From Homalodisca vitripennis (lineage: Eukaryota; Arthropoda; Insecta; Hemiptera; Cicadellidae), in assembly GCF_021130785.1 (NCBI RefSeq), contig NC_060214.1:105746001-105810000 (forward strand): a stretch of DNA of 64,000 nt, in the 5' to 3' direction. The notes under the pieces are model-generated. The model saw nothing but the letters and a program-made list of their open reading frames with translations. It was not told where the DNA came from and did no database searches. Numbering within the stretch: the stretch's first letter is position 1; every line of letters starts with the position of its first letter. The position numbers and the translations under genes were made by a program. Positions 10,873 through 23,346 of the stretch are shown here, piece by piece.

Positions 10873-13481
10873 CTGAAATGTTAAAACCATAAGACAAGGC
10901 AAGAATATAGATCAATGGAAATGTCGTTAAAAATGTACATATCCTAAGAATTAAGTTCATTCATTTTAGTCCTACATAATACGGGTTAAACATACCCATG
11001 AATTATTTAGTATAAGTTTAAAGTGGTATTATATTGTGTGTTTTCGTCACAGAGTGGTAATTTGTATGTTTCAATGTGGTAGTAAAATACCAGTGTTCAT
11101 GTCAATCTGCTTTTTCGCACTGCTTTAAAAACTTCCAGATTTCAAGAGCTCTCAGCTTCAAGGGGCTCCTAACCTCTGGCAACCAGCCTTTAGGAACATT
11201 CAAACTACAAGGGTTTCTGTTACCAGATAGGTCTGAGCCTCTTAGAGCCCTCAGCATTTGGAACATATTCATATTTTGTGTATGTTTGTACTTCTATTCT
11301 TAGCATACCAGGATCGGAGAATCTTTGCTAATTCAAGTAAGAAATACCTTTTCTAGCACGATGAACATTTCATCTTGAACATTAACTAATAGTTTTGAAC
11401 ATTATTAATATGACAGTTTTTGTAATGGTTGGGGTATGCTTATATATTATTTTCAATTAGGAAATTAGAAAATTAAATTTAGGATCGAAGACATGTTTCA
11501 TGAAGTGATTCTGGTGCACAGATATAATATGTCCTATTCTGTATAAAAAACTGAGTTGCGTAACTAAATTCCATAAAATAATTAGAACATCAATTGAGAC
11601 CCGGAACTTTTTTGGAATCACAATTGTAGCAGATTTTAAAATTGAAGGAAACTCTCCTATCAATAAACTCCATTTAACAATTAGGAATGAGGTGACGATG
11701 TCGGATGTAAGGAATGCAGGAGTATTAATCAAATTATCGTATTCTTTTTTAATCTCTCAGGGTAAATGGCATAAAATCGTTATTTCTTTTTTTTAGTTTA
11801 TTTTTGACGATAAAAGGATTGTGAAAGAAACAGGATTTCTCCAGACATTTGCCATCGTTCAGTGAAACAAAAAATCAGTAACACTACATTTCGAGATCTG
11901 CACTCTGATCTCTTTTTCAGGTAAATTGATCTCTTCTTCAGGTAAATAATATGGACCTGAAGAAGAGATCAGATTGCAGATCTCGAAACGTAGTGTTTCT
12001 GATTTTTGTTTCACTGAACGATGGCAAATGTCCGGAAAATCCTGTTTCCTTCACAAATCGTTAGTTATTGATTGCTTGATGCAGATATATTCACTGTCTC
12101 AAATCTTTTCCTTGTACTGCTACAGGGTCTTAATAGGTTTATTTTTAAATGAATTAGGAGGTACTAGGAGGGGCACACTTCTGGATCTTTTATTTTGTCA
12201 CCTTTATGCGGTATTTCTAAAATAATTTTGAAACTTTCTTAAGAAAAGAGGAACCTATGTATAGGACCTTAAAGTCTCTATAGTCTAAATCGTATAAGAG
12301 TCGAGATCCAATGTTCACTGCATAAGCAAACAACCGCGAGTATTTTCTTTAATAGATGGAGGATTTTTAGGCGGAGGTAAAAATAGGTGGGTTTCAAAAG
12401 GGTAATAGCACGAGAAAAATAATTTTTTTTCATACTATATTTCTTAATGGTACATTTAAAACCAACCGTCAGTCATACGAATACACACCGCTAGCAACTA
12501 GATGGACAGATTATAAGGTACCACCTTTAGGGTCTGTATTAAGGTTAGCTGACTCTGATTTAACGTTTCTTTACGAGTCTATCGGTAGATTTCCAGTGTG
12601 AAATTAAGAAAAATGTAGTATAATAATTTTTTCTACACCTTTTCATATCCTAATATTTCGGATTTCCAATAAAATTAGCGCGGCTTACGATCGATCTCGT
12701 TTTTAAGGAAAATTTTCTATTGATTTGAAGAAAAGGCAGGTTGTGTGTTTATAAAATGCAAAATGGCTTTTCGCTCTGGGACTAAAACAATAAATTATAC
12801 TTATAACCATCTACTTATATGTGTTGAAAGAAATGATGAACATTTGGTGTCTCCTTGTGGTGCCTTTGGTGTTCACACTGGTCGTCATGTAAGACGGTAA
12901 CTTACTGTGCCATATATGCAATCTATGTCTTTTGTTTCGCCCAAAGCATTGCCATTTTGTTTTATCTGTCTCTATTTATACCCTTGTTATTCATTGATAT
13001 TGATTGTTGTTGCATCTCGTCTAGATTAACCAGTGTATTGCCGGTGTTGTCCTATGGATGTACATCATTTGTCACTGTTTACATGGAATAGTACTTTTGG
13101 ATACTTAATTAGTTGCATCTTGTTTATCATTTACAACTGGATGTGAGTCATAGTCTTTTGATTAGATAGTGTAATTTCCACAATTATTTTTTTATGTTAA
13201 CACTGGCTTTTACGTTAACTATTTATATATTAGCGTTATTAAGTTGTTGGACATGTTATGTGTTTTTGTTGACAGTGACTTATTATACTTTAGTAATGAT
13301 TTTTGTTAAGCCATCTAAAACATAGCAGTTTTGTAAAGTTTGGTTTCTACCGTGGGAATAAATAAATGAAATTAAAGGGCTAGTTCAGTCACATTCAATG
13401 GCTATTCGGGGTTCAAATCTCTTAGCGAGATCTAAATACTTTAAAATATGTGCTCTACATTTTAAAATTTATTATACTTAC
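10873..13481 (-). other. Gene A intron 3
   Basis: About 2.6 kb between exons 3 and 4, phase 0. It contains the foldback element at about 11803-12065. The rest is AT-rich; a stretch ending in AATAAATAAATG near 13357 could be another retroposon tail but is too weak to call. Confidence 0.7.
11803..12065. mobile_element. Foldback (palindromic) element
   Basis: Two arms of about 115 bp in inverted orientation (about 11803-11925 and 11945-12065) are separated by a short spacer. The right arm contains CCTGAAGAAGAGATCAGATT, GCAGATCTCGAAACGTAGTG and CACTGAACGATGGCAAATGTC; the left arm is its reverse complement with scattered changes. Related single arms occur at 38120-38270, 41820-42185 and 45990-46318, so this is a dispersed family. 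It has no coding capacity. A transcript would form a long hairpin. Confidence 0.75.
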
Positions 13482-13712
13482 AGTTTCCGGTCTAACCATT
13501 TGCGTCATGGCAATCGCAGTTGTGTTGTTGATTAGATATTCTACCTCCATCCCTGCCTGCGCAGCTGCGAACAAAACTGCTCTTCTCTGAGCATAAGTAT
13601 AACATCCGGGCACCGCGATCACAAACTTATCTTTTGATCCTTCTTTATCCTCTTTTTTGGTTCTTCGCTTCTCGGCAAGACTTTTAAGTTTCGCCAAGAT
13701 TTCGATCACGAC
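13482..13712 (-). CDS. Gene A exon 3: HSP70-like ATPase domain, middle part
   Basis: Exactly 77 codons in phase 0 at both ends, between acceptor GTACAG and donor ACT|GTAAGT. It starts VVIEILAKLKSLAEKR, like the EEISSMVLTKMKEIAE helix of HSP70. A charged Lys/Glu-rich insertion follows (TKKEDKEGSKDK), then FVIAVPGCYTYAQRRAVL, matching VVTVPAYFNDSQRQAT. It ends with YLINNTTAIAMTQM. In HSP70 the last block is INEPTAAAIAYG; here the catalytic Glu175 is Asn and the following Pro is Thr. Confidence 0.88.
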
Positions 13713-15135
13713 CTGTACAGCACACCAACTCAAACAATTAAAAACCTATTTAAAACATGTATGCCAAAGACATACATGTTTTAACTCTCTCATTAACTCT
13801 CTAAACTAATTAACCTACAATGTTCGAGCCTTAGTTCGTGAGCAATTGTCACGTCAAACATATTGTAAGAAATATTTGGTGAGAAAATTTAATTACTGAG
13901 TAGCTGAAATATCTCTGAAAATGTGTTCTTTACACATAAGATTAATATTATAACACTGTTAAAGGCTAAAATATCAGGTAATTGATGGTTCTTCATTTCA
14001 TATTTTTATGTTATTCTTAGCATAATATTTTAGAAATAAAACAACCAATATAGGAGTATTTAGCATGACAACTTTAAGTTTAATAACACTTTTAATGGTG
14101 AAATTGGCTTACATTGCATGTAATAACCGTGGATAAGAAAGGATCATCATAAGTTTTAATTAATATTAGTTACAAATTTCTTAGGAAATGCATTCTATCT
14201 ATTCTACAAATTGGAAGTAGAAAATTAAAACAGCTGTTAGAAAATGGCGCGAAGGTGTAATTGAATGAATTAAGGTGAGTTGATTAGAATGACCTATTTG
14301 AGAACAGGTAGTAATGCGAGATAATTTAACTCAAAGAATTTATTTCTAAAAGCTCTTTTGTAATACTAGAGTGTAAGAAGTTAAAATTAAAATTCTGCGC
14401 TTGGTATATTAGATTACGTATCACTAGGTGATGAATAAATGTTTATCATACAACAGCTAACACTTTTCGTGCTCCAGAATCGATAAAACCGTTAATATAC
14501 ATGTAAGTATGAAAACAAAAATTTGTAAAACAAATAGTGTCCATACCCCTTACTTAAACCGCTGGCTCTATCATCTCCTAAAACAATTAATACTCAAGTA
14601 TGTTTGTATAATAATATATTGTAATATTATTATAAATATATACTCATCTTTTAGGAGCGTCCTAAGAATTGGAGTTTGGAATCATACGCAAAAATAAATC
14701 TGCTTTAAAATTACGACGTTAGAATCATGCACAATACACACCAGAGTCATAAAATATAAACTTGGATGTTCATGGGACATTAGGAACAAAGAGTTAATTA
14801 TAAATTCGATCATGCAAGTATCTTTTAACTGCAATGTTGTAGTCATGATTTTTAAACATAAATTTCATGTTATTTTTTCAGTTAAAGTTACAAGGATTTA
14901 AAAAAATCAAGTAGAACTTGGTTATTTTTTTCATAATTTAACATGCTCAACCTTTTGGATGGAAAACATGTACCTACAAAGTATTTGATAGCAATAAAAG
15001 AACTTGAATACACCGATGCAATTTTTGTGCAAAAGTTAAAAGCAAAAGTATATATCAAAGCAATCTTAAAGGGCTAATTAAAAATAACAGACTATTTCTG
15101 ATTTATCTATACTTGAACAGACTTAACACAATTAC
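13713..15135 (-). other. Gene A intron 2
   Basis: About 1.4 kb of AT-rich sequence between exons 2 and 3, phase 0. Nothing else was recognised. Confidence 0.75.
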
Positions 15136-15281
15136 CGTTTCCGGCTGGACTTGCACAGTTTCCATGCCTTTCTTGCATTCTATGTGAGGTTTGCCTTCCA
15201 CATTAACCACTTTGAAATTCCAAAATTGGCTGGCACCTTTCACCGATTGGTCATACTTTCGTCCTAGTAGACACATAGGTC
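15136..15281 (-). CDS. Gene A exon 2: HSP70-like ATPase domain, lobe I
   Basis: 146 nt, entered in phase 1 after TTTCCAG (15283-15282) and left in phase 0 at ACG|GTAATT. It reads PMCLLGRKYDQSVKGASQ, then FWNFKVVNVEGKPHIEC, which match AKRLIGRKFDDATVQ and WPFKVVNDxGKPKIEV of HSP70. The residue at the essential Lys71 position is Met. Gene B has an exon of the same length and phases. The first ~20 nt coincide with the edge of the 39-bp minisatellite next door, so the acceptor itself is repeat-like. Confidence 0.88.
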
Positions 15282-16140
15282 CTGGAAACAGGTTTCATAT
15301 CATACACATACACATGTACCCTGTAATCAGGTTTCAGATTACACGTACAAGGACAGGTCCTAAAAACAAGTTTCAGATTACTCATAGATTATTCGGTTCT
15401 GGATAAAGGTGTCAGACCACATAAAGACACAGTTCCGGGATAAAAGTCCAAATCACACATAGATACATCGGTTCTAGAAATAGGTCTCATATCATACATA
15501 GACACATAGGTCCTGGAAACAGATTTCAGATCACACACAGAAGTACCGGTTCCGAAAACAGGACTCAGATCATACACAGAACTATCGGTTCTAAAAACAG
15601 GGCTCAGATCAAACACAGAGCTACCGGTTCCAAAAACAGGGCTCAGATCACATTCAGAACTATCGGTTCCGAAAACAGGGCTCAGATCAAACACAGAGCT
15701 ACCGGTTCCAAAAACAGGGCTCAGATCACATTCAGAACTACCGGTTCCGGAAACAGGGCTCAGATCAAACACAGAACTACCGGTTCCAAAAACAGGCCTC
15801 AGATCACATACAGAACTACCGGTTCCAAAAACAGGGCTCAGATCACATTCAGAACTACCGGTTCCGGAAACAGGGCTCAGATCAAACACAGAACTACCGG
15901 TTCCAAAAACAGGGCTCAGATCACATACAGAACTACCGGTTCCAAAAACAGGGCTCAGATCACATTCAGAACTACCGGTTCCGGAAACAGGGCTCAGATC
16001 AAACACAGAACTACCGGTTCCAAAAACAGGGCTCAGATCACATACAGAACTACCGGTTCCGGAAACAGTGCTCAGATCACATAAAGAACTACCGCTTCCG
16101 GAAACAGGGCTCGGCTCACATACAGATAAATTGATCCTGG
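15270..16140 (-). repeat. 39-bp minisatellite at the gene A exon 2 acceptor
   Basis: About 22 units of 39 bp, well conserved from 15500 to 16100 and decaying toward exon 2. On the gene strand one unit contains CCGGAACCGGTAGTTCTG or a close variant. As 39 is a multiple of three, the minus strand is open for 205 codons (16006-15389) with a 13-residue period (SPVFGTGSSVCDL). That frame ends in TAA 108 nt before the exon and has no supported splice link, so it is treated as repeat rather than gene. The decayed unit at 15484-15520 repeats the exon 2 junction sequence GACCTATGTGTCTA. Confidence 0.9.
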
Positions 16141-18447
16141 AAACAACTCACACACTAATGCGGTGAGGCTTCATAGCACCTAATGTTATAGCTCCTAATC
16201 TCATAACCACCTAAAGAAAAAAAACCGTGAATTTAGGTGGTGTGATATTAAGCGCTGTAAGATTAGGTACTGTGAGACGATCCCCGGTTCGTTCAGATGC
16301 CGTGCGACTGTTTCAGTACCACAGGGTCGGTTCCATGTGCGGCACGTGGTTTGTGGCGATTATAAGTAATTGTGGCGCCAAATAATTAATTACCTACCTT
16401 GAATTTGAATTTGTTTTGGGCCAAACCACAAATATAAACATACTCAAATAATGTCACTGTAGTTTTTTTCTACCAGTTTTTAATAGTTTTCATCGTCGTT
16501 GGAATCAAATTCAATTCATATCGTGTTTGCTGTATACAATGTACGTTATATGGCAAAAACAGGCCAAAATGTAACATTTTGGATTTATACCACAGTGTAA
16601 CATTCACAGATACAAATTTTGCTTTCATTAATTCTAGTCACTCGCCAATTGTAACCATCGTCAACGTCAGGGCCAGTTTTCAAAATAGGTAGTCTCTCAG
16701 TTACATGCTAAAATCTCGCATATCATATATGATTATTTTGAAAGTTGCATAAACTTATTAAAAAGAGCATAAACCTGACATCAGTATTAGATGTTTTTGT
16801 ACCGTAGCAGACTTCTCAGTCCTAAATATGTATGTACATTTTATTTCGCGGGACAATAAGGCAAACTACACTATGGAACTAGAAATTGCCGAAAGAAGAT
16901 TGCAAGAGCCGCAAGTAGACCCTTATTGACCAAAGTGGGTTACTGAGACCTAAATATGTATGTATTATCAGGGCAATAATTCAAACTAAAATTTGGGCCC
17001 CTAAATACATTGGGCTGGAAGTAAACGGTCTGAAGTATACACGCTTTTTGACCTGTGAAGGCCTTTCAGTCTTCTGTTTTTACTTGTAGTAATGTAAAAT
17101 GTCTAATAAAAGTATTAAAGATTCCTCCCTCATACTGGAAGTAGATAGGTTTTCCCTCCTAGTCAGTAATAGGTTTCTTATTTCTATTTATGCATGTATG
17201 TGGGTGTATTCTTCGGGACAAGACGAACTCAACTATGGCACTGCAAATATCTTAGAGCGAAAGTAAACGCTTTTTGATCGAAGTAGGTCCCGACAGCTAC
17301 ATACATATCTATTTTGAAGTTATTGGAAAGTAATCATAATGAAATAGAAACTAATCATAATGAAATGGAAAGTAATCATAATGAAATGGAAACTTATTGA
17401 ATTGAATGTCAAAACTTCTGGAAATGGGGAGAAAAGGAGAATACTTAGATAAGCGCACATTTATTTAAATTATAGCCTGGATCATTCTGAATTGAAACCT
17501 GAAAACAAATATACATCAATTTTTGAGGAATTGAAACTTATAATTGAAAAACTTATAAAATTACAACTTTGCCACTACTTTACCATTTTAACACAGTTTT
17601 AAGTGTTCGATGTTTAGGTATAAATTTATTTAGTATAATTGTGTTGTTGGAGATTTTGTACACTATGGAAAAAGCGTGTACACTGAAATAAATAAAAAAA
17701 TTATTTTAGTTTACTTCTTGTGGCTTAATACATTTTAAGAGATATTTTTAATGGTAAATATTAAGTATATTGTACTTTTTACTTGTAAATAGGCTCAATT
17801 AAGGCTTTTTTACTGGGAGAGATATTTGAAAAAATTAAAATTAATATTTTGGCAGAGAGAAACAATTATTAAAATAATATTAAAACAGGTCGAAATTAAA
17901 TACCCTTTACTCTTTAATTCAAACACAACAATTATATTTGTGTTCATTATGAATTACATTTTCCTGAAGAGTATTGCTACTGAAATGACTGAATATAAAC
18001 GTTACTACGCTTCACCTAGGCCTGAAATAATGCAAGCAATTTTGATTAATATGTGTAGTGAGACTACATTCTGATTTTAAATACGAGAGCTTGGTCCAAT
18101 TAAAGTTATAAATGATTTATTAAATACAAAAACTTGTATTCTATGTTTAGTTGAAAATATTTGTGTTATATTAGTATTAATTTTAATATTAATATCATAT
18201 TAATCAAATACATTCTTGAAGCTCTTGTCTTATTGGAAATTATATATTAATTTAAACAAACTCTCCACTAATATAAAGTTTTTTATTTTTGTGAGGCCTT
18301 TCGTACTCAATTAGTACATCTTCGGACTCACACAACTTATGATTATTACTTTACAACTAATAGTACAGATCTCTTGAAATCATTTACTCGGAAAAAAATT
18401 AGGCATAAATTAAATAAGTAATAGCCAGTTTTGTGGTAATAATAATA

Positions 18448-18454
<7 letters not shown>
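16141..18454 (-). other. Gene A intron 1, middle part: AT-rich with decayed repeats
   Basis: Part of the 5.1-kb intron between exons 1 and 2. A three-copy 22-bp tandem repeat built on AGTAATCATAATGAAATGGA lies at about 17326-17391. Between 16800 and 17300 three loosely similar blocks carry a CTATGG-AC core with a following AAGTAAACG-like stretch, perhaps an old interspersed repeat. Short inverted repeats around CACCTAAA lie at 16200-16235. No gene was recognised. Confidence 0.45.

Positions 18455-18490
<36 letters not shown>
18455..18490. repeat. (TA)n microsatellite
   Basis: TA dinucleotide run of about 36 bp inside gene A intron 1. Confidence 0.9.
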
Positions 18491-18494
<4 letters not shown>

Positions 18495-18939
18495 CAAACA
18501 ATTTAATATATATTAAATATATTTATCAAATAAATAAATAAATCAAACCGCTGCATATAATTAACGGAGATTAAGGAAAAATTGTTTTTTGGAATATTCT
18601 ATTAGTTTAAGCCATGATAAAGGAATATTTATTTGTTTCTTGCCATTTATGCGGTAGATTATATAATTTACTTTATATTATGGTGTATTAAGTTTTTATT
18701 TCTGAAGGTTAATATTTGGTTTATTATTATTTTGTGACATTGTTGCGTTTTAATTTGTAATTTTCAAACAATGTATTATAAGAATAAGAATAATTTATTC
18801 ATACAATAGAACACAAAGGTTTTCTGTGCTAGCCAAAACAACAGTATAAAAAACTAATTATAGAAAAGCAACAGAACAGCAATGTTTACAATAGAGCATG
18901 CAATCTAAGTGCTAAATACAGTAAATTATTTTAACAATT

Positions 18940-19800
18940 TTTAAATTATTCCTACTGCATAAACAATCGGTCTAATCAAGACATGGGTATAACGAGAGCC
19001 TTGTGGAGACTGTAGAAAGTCTGCCCGATCAAGTAAGCCTTTAAATAATTTTTGAAACTGTTTTCATTTATTTTAATCTTGATTACATTTGGAAGAAAAT
19101 TGTAAAACTTAAGACAAAATAAAAATATTTTGAAAAGGTTGAGTCTCGAACTGTCTGAAAGGTTAATTCTGTGCCGTGTTTTATGGACATGATTTAAATG
19201 TGAAAAAAGCTTTTTATTTTATAAAACAAACTTTTTCTAATAAATAATGAGAAGTGAGGCCAAAGGTTAGGATCCCTTTAGGTCGGAAACGCTTTGTACA
19301 GCGTTTATCTGGTCTCCTTCCCCTTAAGACCCTCAACGCTTTTTTGACGAGTAAATACTTTAAAGTTGATGGCACTAGAAGATCCCCAAAATATTATTCC
19401 GTACCTCAAGTTTGACTCAAATAGGCCTAAGTAAACCATTTTAAGAACTTGTTCGGAGGCAAATGTAGAAAGTACCTCAGGGTGGATGTAGCTGACTTTA
19501 GCTGCTTCAATAATGTGTTTATACGTTTATATTCTTAAGCAACTTACAGAAAAGTACTATTTATTGGATTGTAACCAAATTTATAAATGTTAAGAACATT
19601 TTGGGAGGCTTGGAAATAAAATTCCACAATGTTCGTTTTATAAAAGTTTAAGATAAAGTTATTGGTGCAGAACCAGTCATAAATAAAAGACGATGTAGCT
19701 GTATTCTGTTCTAAGAGGTTACCAAAGTGACAGTTATTCAGAATAAGGCTAGTATAATCCGTGAAAAGAGTGGCAGCAGGTTTATAGTCGTTTTGAAATA
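18940..19800 (-). pseudogene. Decayed non-LTR retrotransposon, reverse transcriptase C-terminal half
   Basis: Minus-strand fragments read in order: PAATLFTDYTSLILNN, a degraded LFADDTSLI catalytic block; then DWFCTNNFILNFYKTNIVEF (family W...N.L.LN..KT...F); then LGLFESNLRYGIIFWGSSSA, a thumb-region block found in jockey/CR1-like elements; then THLNHVHKTRHRINL and FKNYLKAYLIGQTFYSLHKA at the usual LINE ORF2 end. Several frameshifts and stops separate the pieces. The insert lies in gene A intron 1 in the same orientation as the gene. Confidence 0.7.
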
Positions 19801-20401
19801 ACTTTCAATATGTTTTGTAAGATCATTATTGTATATGAGGAAGGAACAGTAGGGTCCAATACCAATACCATCTCACTCTCAACTCTCGTTGAATCAACCA
19901 TAACAACGCCCGCTGTTAGGTCAAAGTTAGGGTCACAAAATACAGAGTGCTCCGGAACTTGCTGGACAAGGGTATATCACATTATTTCTCAGTTGAAGAC
20001 AACACGTTTCACCATAATATGAATGTGGGTTTCCGGTGCTTACTTTCCCATCTGTGTGTCTGTATGGTTTTTTTTTTCATGAAAAAGTGAATAACTTAAC
20101 AACTAATAAATTAAATCCTACCAAATTAAGGTAAAACAAAGACTACAACAAATGATATCTTTAATATTTTCAAAATGACGGTCATTGAGCTTTGAAATCT
20201 ATTATTTTAAAAACCAGAAATCTTACTAAATAATTACAGAAAACACTCTGTATATCTAAGACATTCTTAGTGGTAAAACTTCCCAAAATTTAATATGAGA
20301 GTCAGACCATTAACGTTATATTATTCACAGCTTCTCGCTGATAAATAACGAGCTGTGTTTTAAAGACATGAAATATTCCAATTTAATATAACTAATCTTA
20401 C

Positions 20402-20597
20402 CGAATGCCATCGTATTACTCTCGGAGAACAGTGGCCATGATATGTCGTCCCCAATGTGTATATTCATCCCCTCGATCCTCACGAGCTTCTCAGAGTCGT
20501 CCTCGTCATCGTCCCACGAGATCGCCACAGGCTGAGCCCTCCTCCTACTGAACTCTGCCATCCTGACGTAGGAGGTCCCGAGATCGATTCCGTACAT
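20402..20597 (-). CDS. Gene A exon 1: HSP70-like start of ATPase domain
   Basis: Start codon at 20597-20595. The protein opens MYGIDLGTSYVRMAEF, matching the HSP70 phosphate-1 signature GIDLGTTYSCVGV with Asp10 and Thr13 kept. An acidic insertion (SWDDDEDDSEKL) follows. The exon ends after 65 codons plus one base at CATTCG|GTAAGA (phase 1), as expected for a first HSP70 exon. This ATG is chosen because the signature begins directly after it. A possible acceptor, GGTTGCAG, lies upstream near 20626, so a non-coding 5' exon may exist. Joined with exons 2-4 it gives 513 residues, covering the ATPase and beta substrate domains without the lid. With no signal peptide, a cytosolic or nuclear place is likely. 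Chaperone activity is doubtful given the residue losses. Confidence 0.85.
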
Positions 20598-21611
20598 GTC
20601 TGCTTCCTAATGTGGACAATCTGCAACCACGTGCGTAGATAAGTTTAAGCTCGTTATCTAAACTGAGTAATATTAATAGGTGCTTGATGTCAAATAAAAA
20701 CACTCTTATTTGTACTCTTAGTACTATTTTGCTTTTCCTTAGCCGATACAAACAGGAGAAGCAGCTCTTCCCATAGCAATCTTTTAAAATAAAAAATAGC
20801 GTAAAAAATAAAACAAAATTATGCACACACAAAACAAAAAACAATAGTGCACACTGGGAATTAATTTATGTAAAATCGTGTTATAACGGTCTGTTTAGAA
20901 AACTGTTCCTAAACAAAATGTGCTAGAAGTAAATGCACAATATTTTGAAAACATTGGCAATTTTATTGACAAATATTAAAAAAGTGCAATTAATATTTTT
21001 ATAAGTTAACGGTAATTAAGTTGAAATTGTAATTTACGTTTTTTATTAAGATTTAATTATTGGCGAAGTGATGATCTAGGGATCAGAGTGTGGTCTTATG
21101 CTATTACGATAAGGATGTTATAAAAAACACCGTTTTTACAAATATTTTTAAATATACGTATTTCGAGGCGAGATTGCATATGTACGCAGCATAGACGATG
21201 CCGGGCGTGAAAAATGCTATCTTGCCCCGCAATAGAACTTTAGAGACGAGTATTCGACTATAATTTTCAAGACTATTCAAAAAAGCTCAGGGAAACCTCT
21301 TAAAAGGCTGTCTTAAAATTCATAGTATAGTAATTGTTTTTTTTGTAAGCAAACGTAACACTATTTTATAATTAAGTTTTGTGTTACAATCATCTGTTTG
21401 AATAAAATACTGCCAAAACAAATGGCAGAATCACACTCAAATATTTTTACAGGAAAAAAGATATTTATGTAGGCAGTGGATTCTTTACATAGGGAAATTA
21501 ATCATTAGCAGAGGGAGAATCAGTTGGTTTAGTTACTAGGGAAACAATAACTACCATAATAAGTTATGAAAGGGTATTACGAAAGGAATACTATATGTCG
21601 GGCTGCATATA
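20598..21611. other. Upstream region of gene A
   Basis: AT-rich. It should hold the gene A promoter, but no clear TATA box, initiator or paired heat-shock element (inverted nGAAn repeats) could be pointed to by eye. Confidence 0.4.
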
Positions 21612-22400
21612 CAGGGTGAATAAAAAGTCAGGCCTCCCGTTTTTCTAAATTGTATATAAGGAAATATCGTTTGGGTAGTGTTGCAATATGGAAAGGAAGT
21701 TTCGTTTCATGATTTTGAAATTTTTGTGTCCTCCATAAAAGAGGGATTTTAGGGGGTAACTAAAAAGTTTCAAACGTAAACCTTTATAGTACCCCTCATT
21801 TTGAAGAGTATAAGCAAACTTAAAGAATGGTGAACAACAGAGGTCGCTATATTTTTTCCATCCAAAATAAAAGGTTGTCAAAATTTTAATGAATTTTAGT
21901 GAAGTGATTTTACATTTACAACACACCAGTAGGAAACTTAAAATTTAAGAAACAGGATTGTTGAGGACTGCAACCAAATACCTCTTCTGACTTTTCAAAA
22001 CGTGACAGAGGACCTCACTCTACGTGTGTAGTACTACCAAATAGTAGGAAAGCATCAGTTTGAAAATTTTATTGGAATTGGCAACATGGTGAGTTATTAA
22101 AAATACTGTTTTGGTAAAATTGGCTATTTTTTATTTATTAGCTTGATCTCTGGTTCTCACCATTCTTTAGGTTTGTTTATGCTCTTTAAAATGAGGGGTC
22201 ACTTGTGAGGGATTTACATTTGAAATTTTTGAGTCGCCCCCAAAATCCTGAAACTTCAGGGGACACGACAAATTTTCAAAATCATTAATTAAAACTTCCT
22301 TTCCGAATTGCCTTACTACCCCAAGGATATTTTCTTATATAAACTTTAGAAAAAAAAAAGAAAAAAAAGAGGGAGGGGTCCTGACTTTTTATTCGCTCTG
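21612..22400. mobile_element. TIR DNA element with long inverted arms and TATA target duplication
   Basis: The left end CAGGGTGAATAAAAAGTCAG is mirrored by a right end CTGACTTTTTATTCGCTCTG. Inverted similarity extends inward for roughly 300 bp on each side. TATA flanks both ends (21608-21611 and 22401-22404), consistent with a 4-bp target duplication. No transposase frame is present, so this is a non-autonomous 789-bp element. A second element of the same build lies at 53247-53872. The superfamily was not determined. Confidence 0.75.
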
Positions 22401-22947
22401 TATAACTGGCGGTAAGTTTGAATTTTGTTGCAGATGTCTATGACGAGATGTGTTAAATGAGTTTGATCAATTATCGGTTGGTTTGAGATCTTACAAATTT
22501 CATTCTTAACCATTGAGGTTAAACCTTCTTGAAAACAGGAAATACGGAAAAAGTTGTAGATATTTTAAGTAAGGATTATAAGCAATTCTGTTAACAATAT
22601 CCGGAGAAACAATCTGAATCTACGAATGTAAGTTTTGAAAGCAACTTCAGGAAATAAAATTTTTTATCATTAATATTTAAGAAAATTACGTATGTATTGA
22701 ATACAATGAAATGCGTATTAAAAATAAAAATATAACTAATCTATACAATCTTTAAAATATTATACCATTATTTTTGGCATTTTTACTATGTGTCTGACTA
22801 CAAGAATGTTCAGTAATTTTTTTTATTATTATCTAAATGCCTTACGGCTGACTTAGAATTACACCATGAAGTCAATTTTCACTTCAAAAAAATGTTTATG
22901 CACTGATTTCATCTGCGATTGCCTTCAATCATTATTCCTCGATTATG
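22401..22947. other. AT-rich stretch, nothing recognised
   Basis: May include 3' UTR of the adjacent minus-strand retrotransposon remnant, but no tail was identified. Confidence 0.4.
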
Positions 22948-23346
22948 CTATATGCTTCTTTTTATGGTTGTCAAAAATCGACTTATTTCCTTATGTAACG
23001 TTGCATCAAAACTATATAACAATTGTTTGAGTTTTTCTGGGGTATCGTCATTAGATATTCTTATAATTTGTTGGAAACATGAGTTCCTTGCATAGTAAAA
23101 TTGTGGACATTTAATTAGTAGATGATCTGCAGTCTTATTCACTCCTGCAGTGCAATTTAAGCACAGAGGAGTGAAATAAAGTTTCATTAGATGAAGAGTC
23201 TTGTTCACTGTGTTATGTTCTCTTCTTAGTCTGATTATATTTACTATTTTCCTTCTGCTAAGTCTCGTATCTTGGTACCATGGCAGTAAAGGACTGATAG
23301 GTTGTACACCCCTATACCACCTGGCCTTTGTTGTATTTAGCCACAA
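22948..23346 (-). pseudogene. Non-LTR retrotransposon ORF2 C-terminal fragment
   Basis: A 132-codon minus-strand frame ends at TAA. It contains WYRGVQPISPLLPWYQDTRL, IIRLRREHNTVNKTLHLM and a CLNC...ADHLLIKCPQF cysteine/histidine block. This is the usual C-terminal pattern of LINE ORF2 proteins (RLR.GH...L, then C..C...E.. HLLxxCP). The frame is open but truncated at its 5' side, with no reverse transcriptase before it. Confidence 0.65.

Noticed and set aside
15389..16006. 205-codon minus-strand ORF with 13-residue repeats as a gene
   Set aside because: It follows from a 39-bp minisatellite in gene A intron 1, ends in a stop before exon 2 and has no splice link.
20457..20844. Plus- and minus-strand ORFs overlapping gene A exon 1
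   Set aside because: Other-frame shadows; only the frame with GIDLGT matches HSP70.
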